A stretch of DNA of 9,339 bases from an uncultured Ardenticatenia bacterium (GCA_937858165.1 CALLZA010000940.1:1-9339), one strand, 5' to 3'. Positions 1-7,011 are shown, numbered from the stretch's first letter. Translations and numbers: made by a program. Notes: generated by a model not told the origin, from the sequence alone.

Positions 1-142
1 CATAGTCTAGGTTAGTGTCTTGCTATATTTGTCGTTGTCTCCTCGATCATGGTGCTGGGTGCGGATTCTTGTACGTTCTACTAGTGATATGTGTGGACCT
101 TCTGTGTAGTGTGTGTCATGTTGATGTTGTGGTTTTTTTTTT
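1..142. other. Sequencing noise and T-run outside the adapter (not genomic)
   Basis: This stretch precedes an intact P7 adapter, so it lies outside the library molecule. It is T/G-rich, shows no gene-like pattern, and ends in a run of ten T (133-142). That mirrors the A-run that follows the adapter at the other end of the contig. Homopolymer followed by noise is what a sequencer emits after reading past a fragment end. It should be trimmed. Confidence 0.9.
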
Positions 143-208
143 CAAGCAGAAGACGGCATACGAGATCTAGTACGGTCTCGTGGGCTCGGAGATGTGTATA
201 AGAGACAG
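143..208 (+). other. Illumina P7 + i7 index + Nextera transposase adapter (contamination)
   Basis: Positions 143-166 are the 24-base P7 flow-cell sequence. Positions 167-174 (CTAGTACG) are an 8-base i7 index, which I recognise as the Nextera N702 oligo form. Positions 175-208 are the Nextera read-2 adapter ending in the transposon mosaic end AGATGTGTATAAGAGACAG. Translated in frame with pdxS, its end gives the well-known artefact peptide MYKRQ. Genomic sequence starts at 209. Confidence 0.98.
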
Positions 209-964
<756 letters not shown>

Positions 965-972
965 TCTGAAGC

Positions 973-1036
973 GCGGGGGAGCAGGGGGGCAGGGGAGCGG
1001 GGGAGATTCTTCACCCCTGCTCCCCCGCTCCCCTGC
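973..1036 (+). repeat. Competing perfect hairpins and G-quadruplex motif between pdxS and pdxT
   Basis: Two perfect inverted repeats share one right-hand side. Positions 973-987 pair with 1014-1028 (15 bp), and 989-1005 pair with 1020-1036 (17 bp). They overlap at 1020-1028, so both cannot form fully together. On the + strand the left half also holds four G-runs (975-979, 984-989, 992-995, 999-1003) separated by 4, 2 and 3 bases, a textbook G-quadruplex pattern. The element ends a few bases before the probable pdxT ribosome-binding site (GAGAAG, 1041-1046). It may be one copy of a dispersed GGGGAGC-type repeat, or it may influence pdxT expression. No T-run follows, so it is not a classical terminator. 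Confidence 0.85.
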
Positions 1037-1052
1037 AAATGAGAAGCCACCT

Positions 1053-1634
1053 ATGAAGATAGGAGTCCTCGCCCTCCAAGGGGCCTTTATCGAGCATATC
1101 AACATCCTGAAGCAGCTGGGCGTCGAGGCGGTCGAGGTGCGGCTGCCGGCAGAGCTGGACGGGCTGGACGGGCTGATCATTCCCGGCGGCGAGAGCACGA
1201 CGATTGGTAAGCTGGCCGACACCTACGGTCTGACCGGGCCGTTGCGTGACTTCGCCGCCGCCAAGCCGGTGTGGGGCACCTGCGCGGGGATGATCTTCAT
1301 GGCCAAGGAAATAGGCCGCGACCAGCCGCTGCTGGGGCTGATGAACATCGAGGTTGAGCGCAACGCCTTTGGCCGCCAGGTGGACAGCTTCATCACTCCC
1401 ATCGACGTGGACGGGCTGAACGGCGGCGAGCCCTTCCCGGCCGTCTTCATCCGCGGCCCGCGCCTGGTGGCCGCCCACGGCGACGCCCGAGTCATCGCCC
1501 GCCTGGCCGACGGCACACCCGTCGCCGCCGAAGAGGGCCACTGGCTGGCGACCTCGTTCCACCCCGAACTGACCGGCGACACGCGGCTGCACGAGTACTT
1601 TCTGGGTCTAGTGACGGGTGCTAATGAGGCCTAA
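1053..1634 (+). CDS. pdxT: Pyridoxal 5'-phosphate synthase glutaminase subunit PdxT
   Basis: PdxT hydrolyses glutamine and channels the ammonia to PdxS within the PLP synthase complex. The 193-residue product has the usual family length and a class I glutamine amidotransferase triad: nucleophile Cys77 in GTCAGM, and His170 and Glu172 in SFHPEL. The family signature PGGESTTIGKL lies at residues 44-54, and FIRGP follows later. The ATG at 1053 is chosen because the canonical start MKIGVLALQGAF begins there and GAGAAG at 1041-1046 lies 6 bases upstream; the frame stays open further upstream only through pdxS and the G-rich repeat. The gene is complete. The C-terminal residues look normal and the TAA is followed at once by AT-richer DNA, so the boundary with the next, foreign-looking segment falls right at its 3' end. 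Confidence 0.97.
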   Translation: MKIGVLALQGAFIEHINILKQLGVEAVEVRLPAELDGLDGLIIPGGESTTIGKLADTYGLTGPLRDFAAAKPVWGTCAGMIFMAKEIGRDQPLLGLMNIEVERNAFGRQVDSFITPIDVDGLNGGEPFPAVFIRGPRLVAAHGDARVIARLADGTPVAAEEGHWLATSFHPELTGDTRLHEYFLGLVTGANEA

Positions 1635-1662
1635 CTCGAATACGAAGTTATTTAGCTTACGC

Positions 1663-1689
1663 GCGCATATACTCTATATAATGATGCGC
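1663..1689 (+). promoter_or_regulatory. Candidate -10 element inside a short inverted repeat, before the low-GC gene
   Basis: The 90-base gap 1635-1724 is AT-rich and contains a perfect TATAAT at 1677-1682. Six-base arms GCGCAT (1663-1668) and ATGCGC (1684-1689) flank it symmetrically. I see no convincing -35 hexamer at 16-18 bases. If transcription starts near 1689, the leader is about 35 bases and includes AGGT (1714-1717), 7 bases before the ATG at 1725. The arms are short enough to occur by chance, so an operator role is only a possibility. Confidence 0.35.
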
Positions 1690-1724
1690 TAGGTTATGTA
1701 CCCAGCTAGTCTTAGGTCAAGTTG

Positions 1725-2537
1725 ATGCGCCGGTTAAGAAAGCTTGTTCAGGATCTCACTCAAGGACGCAACCTCGAAGTCTACCTAACTCTCGTTGTTG
1801 CACTTGTTCTACTTCTTCTAGATGTTCTTGGCATTGTCTCAGATGAAGCTATTGCTGCTGGTATTTTGGCAACGCTTGCCCTGTTGGCTCTGAGTGTGTT
1901 TAACAATCGAGAAAGTGTTGACGCGTCACGTGCGGAGATAGTCGAGCTGAAGCAAATACTGGAGCGGCAGATACGTGGCAGGGCAAGCGCCCACGAATTT
2001 TTTATTGCTGGTCGACTTGACCTGGCGGCAGAACTGGAAAGTGCAGATACCATCTACTTGGCCGGTGTTACACTTAACCGGACAGTACGTGACTACTTAG
2101 GCATTATTGATCGTCGGCTGCAGGTAGGGGCCGAAATACAAATCCTGATTATTGACCCTGAAAGTGATGCACCAAAGCAAGCACTATTGCGTGATTACAA
2201 GCAGACTAGCGACGAATTTATTCGTAATCGAATTGCATCCACAACCGAGATGCTGCGTGCGCTTCTACCATTGTCAAATGCACGAGGAAGCCTGACGCTT
2301 TGGTATTTGCCGTATGTTCCATCCTTTGGTCTTTTCTTGATTGACCCAGACAAGCCCAACGGTCGTGTGTACGTAGAACTCTATCAGCATGTTTCTCTTG
2401 ATGAGAATCCAACTTTCATCCTTGAGCGCAAACACGACCCATATTATTACGATTTCTTTGTACAGCAATTTAATCGTTTGCTCTCAAGAGCAAGGCGTGA
2501 CGAGGGCTTTGGGGAAAATTCGCTAACCCGAAGTTAG
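1725..2537 (+). CDS. Two-TM protein with possible degenerate PLD-like cytoplasmic domain (function unknown)
   Basis: I do not recognise a characterised family. The 270-residue protein has a basic N-terminus, two hydrophobic helices (about residues 18-38 and 41-59), a charged helical stretch (about 62-90, ending near ERQIRGRASAHEFF), then a soluble alpha/beta domain to the C-terminus. That domain has the pattern SADTIYLAGVTLNRT...GAEIQILIIDPES, an acidic-basic middle, and a late FLIDPDKPNGRVYVELYQ. This resembles HKD-less phospholipase-D-like domains by eye only; no catalytic HxK motif is visible. A membrane-tethered sensor or effector is conceivable. Base composition is unlike its neighbours: hand counts of two 60-base lines gave 42% and 47% GC, against 65% in a pdxT line, suggesting transfer. 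ATG at 1725 is preferred over the adjoining TTG at 1722 because AGGT lies 7 bases upstream. The gene converges on the histidine kinase, 31 bases away. Confidence 0.75.
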   Translation: MRRLRKLVQDLTQGRNLEVYLTLVVALVLLLLDVLGIVSDEAIAAGILATLALLALSVFNNRESVDASRAEIVELKQILERQIRGRASAHEFFIAGRLDLAAELESADTIYLAGVTLNRTVRDYLGIIDRRLQVGAEIQILIIDPESDAPKQALLRDYKQTSDEFIRNRIASTTEMLRALLPLSNARGSLTLWYLPYVPSFGLFLIDPDKPNGRVYVELYQHVSLDENPTFILERKHDPYYYDFFVQQFNRLLSRARRDEGFGENSLTRS

Positions 2538-2568
2538 AAAGCACATACTCCGAAACCTAACCAAACTT

Positions 2569-3741
2569 CTATGCCTTGCGCGGCAAAACGACGGTCACTG
2601 TCGCCCCGCCGGCGGGGTTGTTGGCGGCCCAGATGATGCCGCCGTGCTGGCGCACAATGCCCTCGGCGATGTAGAGGCCCAGCCCCGTGCCCTGGCCGAC
2701 CGGCTTGGTGGTGAAGAACGGCTCGAAGATGCGCGGCAGGATGGTCGGGTCGATGCCCGTGCCGGTGTCGCTGACGGCGAAGGCGAACAGGTCGGGTCGG
2801 CTGTGGCCGTTGGCGCGGGCAGCCGGCAGGTGGCTGAGTTGTTCGGCCAGCGCCGGTTCGCGCGCCGGGTCGGGCGACCAGAAGCGCACGCGCACCACGC
2901 CGCCGTCGGGTTGCATGGCATCGCGGGCGTTGGTCAGCAAGTTGATGAGCACCTGGGCGATGCGGTGGTGGTCACAGAAGATGGTTTGCAGCTCCGGCTC
3001 CTGCGCCAGCTCGACTGTGACGCGGGCCTGCTTGCGGAACTGCTGCTCGACCATCATCAGCGCGTCCTGCATGATCGCCGCCGGACTGGTGATGGCGATG
3101 GCTGTGCTGTTGTCCGTCTCGCCGCCATGGTGGCCTGCGTCGGGGGCGTAGTTGCGCAGCACCTCGACGATGCGCGCGCAACGATAGGCGCTCTGCTCGA
3201 TGAGTTCGACGTAGCGGGCCAGCTCCTCGCGGCCCAACTCCCCACTGTCCAGCTCGTCACGCAGGTTGGTGCAGGCGGCGGTGATGATGCTGATCGGGTT
3301 GGTCAGTTCGTGGGCCACGCTGGCCGTCAGCGTACCGATGCCGGCCAGCCGCTGGGCGTGGACGAGGGCCTCGTTGAGCCTGTCCACGTCGGTTCGGCTG
3401 ACAAACGACAGTAGTTGCGCGTCGCCGGTCTGGCCCGGCGGCGAAGCCAGCTCGCCCAACTGGGCGACGGATAGCGATACCGGCAGGCTCTCGCCGTTGC
3501 GGCGCGTCAATTCCTCTTCGCGGGCGCGCGGCCGCTCATTGGTGGGGCGCGGCCAAGTATAGCCACCGGCCCATAGTTCAGAGACGTGGATGTTCGTCAA
3601 TTGCCCAACCCCATACCCCAGCAGCGATTCGGCCGCCCGATTCGCCGACAGAACGTTCCCTTGATTGTCCAATACCAGGACGCCCTCCATATCACGATGA
3701 TGGAGGATGTCCGGGAAAAGCAGCGTATATTCCCTATCCAC
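2569..3741 (-). CDS. Cytoplasmic PAS-domain sensor histidine kinase (NtrB-like)
   Basis: This is a two-component sensor that autophosphorylates on His and passes phosphate to an unseen response regulator. The 390-residue product has an N-terminal PAS domain (about 10-115, with GVLVLDNQGNVLSANRAAE), a HisKA dimerisation segment with phospho-acceptor His144 in SVAHELTNP, and a full HATPase_c domain: N-box around Asn271 (LINLLTNARDAM), G1 DTGTG at 325-329, F-box FEPFFTTKP at 339-347, and G2 GQGTGLGL at 349-356. There is no transmembrane helix, so it senses an internal signal. A Pro/Ala-rich insertion (about 289-318) separates N-box and G1. I choose the GTG at 3741 because AGGTGG lies 8 bases upstream and the PAS domain begins just after. 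An in-frame GTG at 3894 would make 441 residues, but the extra part is low-quality and translates a palindrome. No receiver-domain gene is adjacent. Confidence 0.93.
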   Translation of the reverse strand: MDREYTLLFPDILHHRDMEGVLVLDNQGNVLSANRAAESLLGYGVGQLTNIHVSELWAGGYTWPRPTNERPRAREEELTRRNGESLPVSLSVAQLGELASPPGQTGDAQLLSFVSRTDVDRLNEALVHAQRLAGIGTLTASVAHELTNPISIITAACTNLRDELDSGELGREELARYVELIEQSAYRCARIVEVLRNYAPDAGHHGGETDNSTAIAITSPAAIMQDALMMVEQQFRKQARVTVELAQEPELQTIFCDHHRIAQVLINLLTNARDAMQPDGGVVRVRFWSPDPAREPALAEQLSHLPAARANGHSRPDLFAFAVSDTGTGIDPTILPRIFEPFFTTKPVGQGTGLGLYIAEGIVRQHGGIIWAANNPAGGATVTVVLPRKA

Positions 3742-3828
3742 CTTTTTCCACCTGTCCCTTCTCCCCGAATTGACCAGGAGGCTGTTGGTAGGATACGCGA
3801 CGGGCGGGGGGAATTCCGTATGGCCGCC

Positions 3829-3856
3829 GTGAATTGGGTGTGAACGGAGCGTGAAC
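3829..3856 (-). promoter_or_regulatory. Three direct repeats at exact 11-base spacing (PHO-box-like operator)
   Basis: On the + strand GTGAAT/GTGAAC hexamers start at 3829, 3840 and 3851, exactly 11 bases apart. Read on the - strand, towards the kinase gene, the units are GTTCACGCTCC, GTTCACACCCA and ATTCACGGCGG. OmpR/PhoB-family regulators bind tandem direct repeats with one-turn (11-base) spacing, and the actinobacterial PHO box is built from GTTCAC-type 11-base units. The site lies about 88-115 bases upstream of the kinase GTG and about 310 bases before msrP. A weak -10-like TATCCT (- strand, 3795-3790) lies downstream. The repeat is seen; regulator identity is inference. Confidence 0.55.
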
Positions 3857-3864
3857 GCCTGTCG

Positions 3865-3894
3865 GTGGGTCGCACTTCCTGAAGTGCGACCCAC
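3865..3894. repeat. Perfect 14-bp-arm palindrome (REP-like)
   Basis: GTGGGTCGCACTTC (3865-3878) is followed by CT and its exact reverse complement (3881-3894). It stands between the 11-base repeats and the long msrP leader. It probably belongs to a dispersed palindrome family; a shorter relative with AAGTGCG-type arms lies at 9034-9053. There is no T-run on either side to make it a standard terminator. Confidence 0.85.
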
Positions 3895-4168
3895 TCTTGA
3901 TACGGGGCGGGAAAAAGGCGCAGCGCCCCTCAGAACGTGCGACGCACCATCTGAAGTCTGTCGCGCCTTTCGTCCATCCGGAGGGATTGTATTCGGGAAA
4001 GCCCTACGCCCAGACCTGTAAGCTTTTGATAATGGTTAGTAAAGCGTGGCTTAATGAAAAGAGATTATACAATGTGGAGTGGGAGCCGCTGCGTATATAC
4101 AGTAGTGAGATGCACACGAAGCGCGTCGCCGGCGGCCGACGCCCGGCGTATTGACCACGGAGTGAAAC
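3895..4168 (+). other. Non-coding leader region of msrP with -10-like site and RBS
   Basis: No credible gene is seen in these 274 bases; the one open frame (3897-4154) lacks gene-like character. The first 100 bases are GC-rich with a degenerate inverted segment (GCGAC...GTCGC around 3943-3972). Positions 4020-4110 are AT-richer and hold a -10-like TATACAAT (4066-4073) without a convincing -35 element. A short hairpin (4123-4128 with 4137-4142) precedes GGAG (4159-4162), a good ribosome-binding site 6 bases before the msrP ATG. The promoter for the msrP-msrQ run probably lies here. Confidence 0.45.
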
Positions 4169-5191
4169 ATGCTCATCAAGAAGAAAACCGGAATTGACAT
4201 TCCATCCTCAGAGATCACGCCCCAGTCGGTGTACCTGTCGCGGCGGGCGTTCATGGGCGGCGCGGCGGCCGTGGCCGGGGCGGTGGCGCTGGCCGCTTGC
4301 GCGCCAAAGACTGACCTGAGTGGCGCGGGCAGCGCGGCCCGCGTGCAGGCGACGGCCGAAGCCCAGGCGGCGGCCGGCATCACCCCCGACCCCACGGCCG
4401 CACCCGTCGTCATCGCCGGCCAGACGGATGAACAGGGCAACCCGCTGACCGAGTACGAGTCTGTCATCGGCTACAACAACTTCTACGAGTTCTCGACCAA
4501 CAAAGAGGCGGTCGCCGGGCGGGCCGAAGGGTTCCAGTCGTCACCGTGGCAAGTGGCCGTCGGGGGACTGGTGAACCGGCCGGGCACCTATGACATTGAA
4601 GACCTGCGCGCCCGCTTCACGGCCGAGGAGCGCATCTATCGCCTGCGCTGCGTCGAGGGGTGGTCGATGGTCATCCCCTGGCTGGGCTTCCCGCTGTCCG
4701 CTCTGTTGAACGAGGTTGAGCCGACGAGCGGCGCGCAGTACGTCCGCTTCGAGACGCTTTATGATCCGGAGCGGATGCCGGGCCAAAACAGCCCGTTTTT
4801 CCCCTGGCCCTACATCGAAGGGCTACGGCTGGACGAAGCGATGAACGACCTGACGCTCATCTCCACCGGCCTCTATGGTGACGAGCTGCTGCCACAGAAC
4901 GGCGCGCCGCTGCGCCTGGTCGTGCCCTGGAAGTACGGCTTCAAGAGCATCAAGTCCATCGTCAAGATCGATCTGGTGGACGAGATGCCGCGGTCGCTGT
5001 GGATGGCCGCCGCGCCCAACGAGTACGGCTTCTACGCCAACGTCAACCCCGACGTGGACCACCCGCGCTGGTCGCAGGCCACCGAACGGCGCATCGGCGA
5101 GGGGGGGCGACGGCCGACGCAGATGTTCAACGGCTATGGCGAACAGGTTGCGTCTTTGTATAGCGGCCTGGACCTGGTAACGAATTATTGA
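4169..5191 (+). CDS. msrP: Methionine-sulfoxide reductase catalytic subunit MsrP (YedY), Tat-exported
   Basis: MsrP is a molybdopterin enzyme of the sulfite-oxidase fold that reduces methionine sulfoxide in exported proteins, receiving electrons through MsrQ. The 340-residue product starts with a twin-arginine signal: SRRAFMGG at residues 24-31, followed by an Ala-rich hydrophobic core. It also has a lipobox, LAAC, with Cys44. A low-complexity Ala/Thr/Pro-rich linker (about 50-85) leads to the catalytic domain. Cys161 in [13 protein letters not shown] is the conserved Mo ligand. The domain continues with [31 protein letters not shown] and a C-terminal part typical of MsrP. Length matches the family (E. 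coli about 334). The start is supported by GGAG 6 bases upstream and by the Tat signal immediately following. msrQ lies 136 bases downstream behind a hairpin repeat. Lipid anchoring would suit a monoderm cell, but is inferred. Confidence 0.95.
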   Translation: MLIKKKTGIDIPSSEITPQSVYLSRRAFMGGAAAVAGAVALAACAPKTDLSGAGSAARVQATAEAQAAAGITPDPTAAPVVIAGQTDEQGNPLTEYESVIGYNNFYEFSTNKEAVAGRAEGFQSSPWQVAVGGLVNRPGTYDIEDLRARFTAEERIYRLRCVEGWSMVIPWLGFPLSALLNEVEPTSGAQYVRFETLYDPERMPGQNSPFFPWPYIEGLRLDEAMNDLTLISTGLYGDELLPQNGAPLRLVVPWKYGFKSIKSIVKIDLVDEMPRSLWMAAAPNEYGFYANVNPDVDHPRWSQATERRIGEGGRRPTQMFNGYGEQVASLYSGLDLVTNY

Positions 5192-5199
5192 GAGGTGAA

Positions 5200-5307
5200 C
5201 TCACGCAAAGGCGCTAAGAGGCCAAGTCGCACTTAAGGAAGAAGCAAGGAAGAGCTTGACTTTGCTTTTCTTCTTTGCGCCTTGGCTCCTTTGCGCCTTT
5301 GCGTGAG
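5200..5307. repeat. Long imperfect hairpin, CTCACGCAAAG family, copy 1
   Basis: The arms 5200-5226 and 5281-5307 are inverted copies of 27 bases with three mismatches; the outer 15 are perfect (CTCACGCAAAGGCGC). The inner part also pairs partially (GAAGAAGCAA-type against TTGCTTTTCTTC-type). It fills most of the msrP-msrQ gap. The same outer motif recurs in the next two gaps, so this is a dispersed repeat and not a gene-specific terminator. Confidence 0.9.
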
Positions 5308-5327
5308 CCTTACTACGAGAGGCGTGC

Positions 5328-5984
5328 ATGACCCAACGGATTGAAGCGAGAACAACAGAGCACCGGCCGCGACTGTCGCGGGAGGGGCGGCGGCGCTTGT
5401 TGCGCGTGGCCTATCACGCTGTAGGCCTGTTCCCTCTGGCCTGGTTGCTGTTCGACTACTGGTTCGGCCTGCTCGGCCCGGAGCCGATCCGGGCTATGAT
5501 CCTGCGCACGGGCAAGGCGGCGATCATCTTGCTGACCCTGTCGTTGGTCTGCACGCCCGCCGGCTACCTCTTCCGTTGGAGGGACGCGACGACGGTGCGG
5601 CGGCCGTTGGGCCTCTATGCGTTCATGTACGTCTGTCTCCACCTGCTGATCTTCATCGGCCTTGACTACGCCTTCATCCTGCCGCTCGTCGTCGAGGAGA
5701 TTGTTGAACGGCGCTACGCCCTGGTGGGCTTTGCCGCTTTCCTGCTGCTCGTTCCGCTGGCCGTCACGTCTACCAAGGGCTGGCAGAAGCGGCTGGGCAA
5801 GCGCTGGAAGGTGCTCCACAAGCTGGTCTACCTGATCGCCGTCCTGGCCGTCGTCCACTACATGTGGCTGGTGAAGAACGCTTACACCCAGCCGTTGATC
5901 TTCGCCGTGGCCGTGGGGCTGTTGCTGCTGCTGCGCGTCCCGGCCGTCAAGCAAGCCCTCCTCCGCGCGCGGGGACGAAAGTAA
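5328..5984 (+). CDS. msrQ: Haem-binding membrane subunit MsrQ (YedZ)
   Basis: MsrQ is a ferric-reductase-like haem b membrane protein that passes electrons from the respiratory chain or flavins to MsrP on the outer face of the membrane. The 218-residue product has about six hydrophobic helices (approximately 29-49, 57-82, 93-118, 130-147, 162-183, 188-204). Candidate haem-ligand histidines sit where the family has them: His105 in VCLHLLIF, His164 in KVLHKLVY and His177 in VVHYMW. The loop TPAGYLFRWRDATTVRRPLG is also typical. ATG at 5328 has GAGAGG (5317-5322) 5 bases upstream. It belongs with msrP as an msrPQ pair; length is as expected for the family. The gene is followed at once by another hairpin repeat. 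Confidence 0.94.
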   Translation: MTQRIEARTTEHRPRLSREGRRRLLRVAYHAVGLFPLAWLLFDYWFGLLGPEPIRAMILRTGKAAIILLTLSLVCTPAGYLFRWRDATTVRRPLGLYAFMYVCLHLLIFIGLDYAFILPLVVEEIVERRYALVGFAAFLLLVPLAVTSTKGWQKRLGKRWKVLHKLVYLIAVLAVVHYMWLVKNAYTQPLIFAVAVGLLLLLRVPAVKQALLRARGRK

Positions 5985-5990
5985 GAAAGA

Positions 5991-6086
5991 AGAACCTCAC
6001 GCAAAGATCGCCAAGGACGCAAAGAGCGCAAAGAAAGATTCTTCTTGGCGTTCTTTGCGTCCTTGGCGATCTTTGCGTGAGGTTCT
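5991..6086. repeat. Hairpin with perfect 34-bp arms, CTCACGCAAAG family, copy 2
   Basis: Positions 5991-6024 are exactly inverted at 6053-6086 (34 of 34). The 28-base middle continues to pair with three mismatches down to a GATT tip, giving about 46 bases per arm. It begins 6 bases after the msrQ stop. The arms contain repeated GCAAAG/GCCAAGG sub-motifs. Perfect identity of the arms suggests recent generation or selection for structure. Confidence 0.95.
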
Positions 6087-6117
6087 TACTCTCCGTCCAT
6101 TTTGATACTATTCCAAC

Positions 6118-6819
6118 ATGACATGGCTCCCTGCCGCGCTGGCGGTCTTGCTGTTGTTGGCCGGGCTGGGCTGGCTTCTCCACTGGCTGCTCATCCGCAC
6201 CGAAGGGGTGTTTCTCGGCCACCGCGTCGTCGTCTGGCTCTACGACCTGGCGGCGACGCGTTACGACGCCATCAAGCAGTACGACCCCGACACTGAGAGC
6301 GCCTTCGTCGCCTGGCCCCTCAGCCGGCGGCTGAAGCATGGGCCTGCGCCGCTCGTCCTCGACGTGGCCACGGGTACGGGGCGGCTGCCCTTCTTCCTGC
6401 TGGCCGAGCCGACGTTCAACGGCCGTGTCATCGGCCTGGACGCCTCAGCCGCGATGCTGGCCCAGGCAGCGACCAAGCTGGCCGACCAGGGCGAGCGCGC
6501 CGCCTTCATCCACGGCGCGGCCGGCGATCTGCCCTTTCCCGACGCCACTTTCGCCGCCGTCACCTGCCTGGAGGCACTGGAGTTCCTGCCCGATGATGCC
6601 GTGGCGCTGGCCGAGATGGTTCGTGTCTTACAGCCGGACGGCGTGCTGCTGACGACGCGACGGCAGGGGCCGGAGGCGGGCTACTTCCTCGGTCGCGCTC
6701 GCGGCCGCGAGGAGCTGGAGGCGCTCCTGGCCGATCTGGGTCTGAGCGACATCCGCAGCCAGCCGTGGCAGGTGGAGTATGAGCTTGTCTGGGCGGTGAA
6801 ACCAGGGGCTAGGGGCTAG
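6118..6819 (+). CDS. Membrane-anchored class I SAM-dependent methyltransferase
   Basis: The 233-residue product combines one N-terminal membrane helix (about residues 4-26) with a UbiE/Methyltransf_11-type Rossmann methyltransferase domain. Motif I is LDVATGTGRLPFF (Asp82-Gly88 core), the acidic ribose-binding residue is Asp108 in GLDAS, and GDLPFPDATFAAVTC (136-150) is the post-II segment. LQPDGVLLTTRR (171-182) completes the fold. A YDLAATRYD stretch before motif I is common in this family. The substrate cannot be told; a lipid or quinone-like molecule at the membrane is plausible. The start has no clear ribosome-binding site (a hairpin repeat ends 31 bases upstream), so the start is less certain than the domain. 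The last residues (PGARG) and the TAG stop are encoded by a tandem AGGGGCT repeat, so the C-terminus may have been extended by repeat insertion. Confidence 0.85.
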   Translation: MTWLPAALAVLLLLAGLGWLLHWLLIRTEGVFLGHRVVVWLYDLAATRYDAIKQYDPDTESAFVAWPLSRRLKHGPAPLVLDVATGTGRLPFFLLAEPTFNGRVIGLDASAAMLAQAATKLADQGERAAFIHGAAGDLPFPDATFAAVTCLEALEFLPDDAVALAEMVRVLQPDGVLLTTRRQGPEAGYFLGRARGREELEALLADLGLSDIRSQPWQVEYELVWAVKPGARG

Positions 6820-6960
6820 GTTCCAGGGAAGAAAGCTCACGTCAAGGTGCGAAGAGGCTAAGGCGCAAAGAAGTAAAGAAAAAGCTTACTCTTTTCTTGG
6901 CGTCTTTGCGCCTCAGCGCCTTTGCGTGAGCTCACTCCCTGGCCCCTGGAACCTGGCCCC
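6812..6960. repeat. Nested hairpin repeat: CTCACG(C)AAAG family copy 3 inside a second inverted repeat
   Basis: An outer inverted pair (6812-6828 with 6944-6960, one mismatch in 17) encloses a second hairpin (about 6833-6885 with 6890-6933). The inner one has the family's AGCTCACG ends but with several mismatches and about a 6-base bulge. Just before the outer arm, AGGGGCT is repeated in tandem (6804-6810, 6811-6817), overlapping the end of the methyltransferase gene. The right outer arm is itself repetitive (CCCTGG twice). Two unrelated repeat families thus appear nested. Confidence 0.8.
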
Positions 6961-7011
6961 TTCTTTCGGGATAAGCCGAACCTGAGTTTCTATCGCTACT
7001 AGCCGCCGGCG

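Noticed and set aside
194..208. ATG start giving an N-terminus MYKRQ for PdxS
   Set aside because: These codons are the Nextera mosaic end; the true N-terminus lies outside the contig.
3742..3894. Longer histidine kinase starting at GTG 3894
   Set aside because: The extension translates the perfect palindrome and the 11-base repeats and has no domain character; GTG 3741 has a suitable ribosome-binding site and precedes the PAS domain.
3897..4154. 85-residue open frame upstream of msrP
   Set aside because: No ribosome-binding site, atypical composition, and no recognisable features; it overlaps the likely promoter region.
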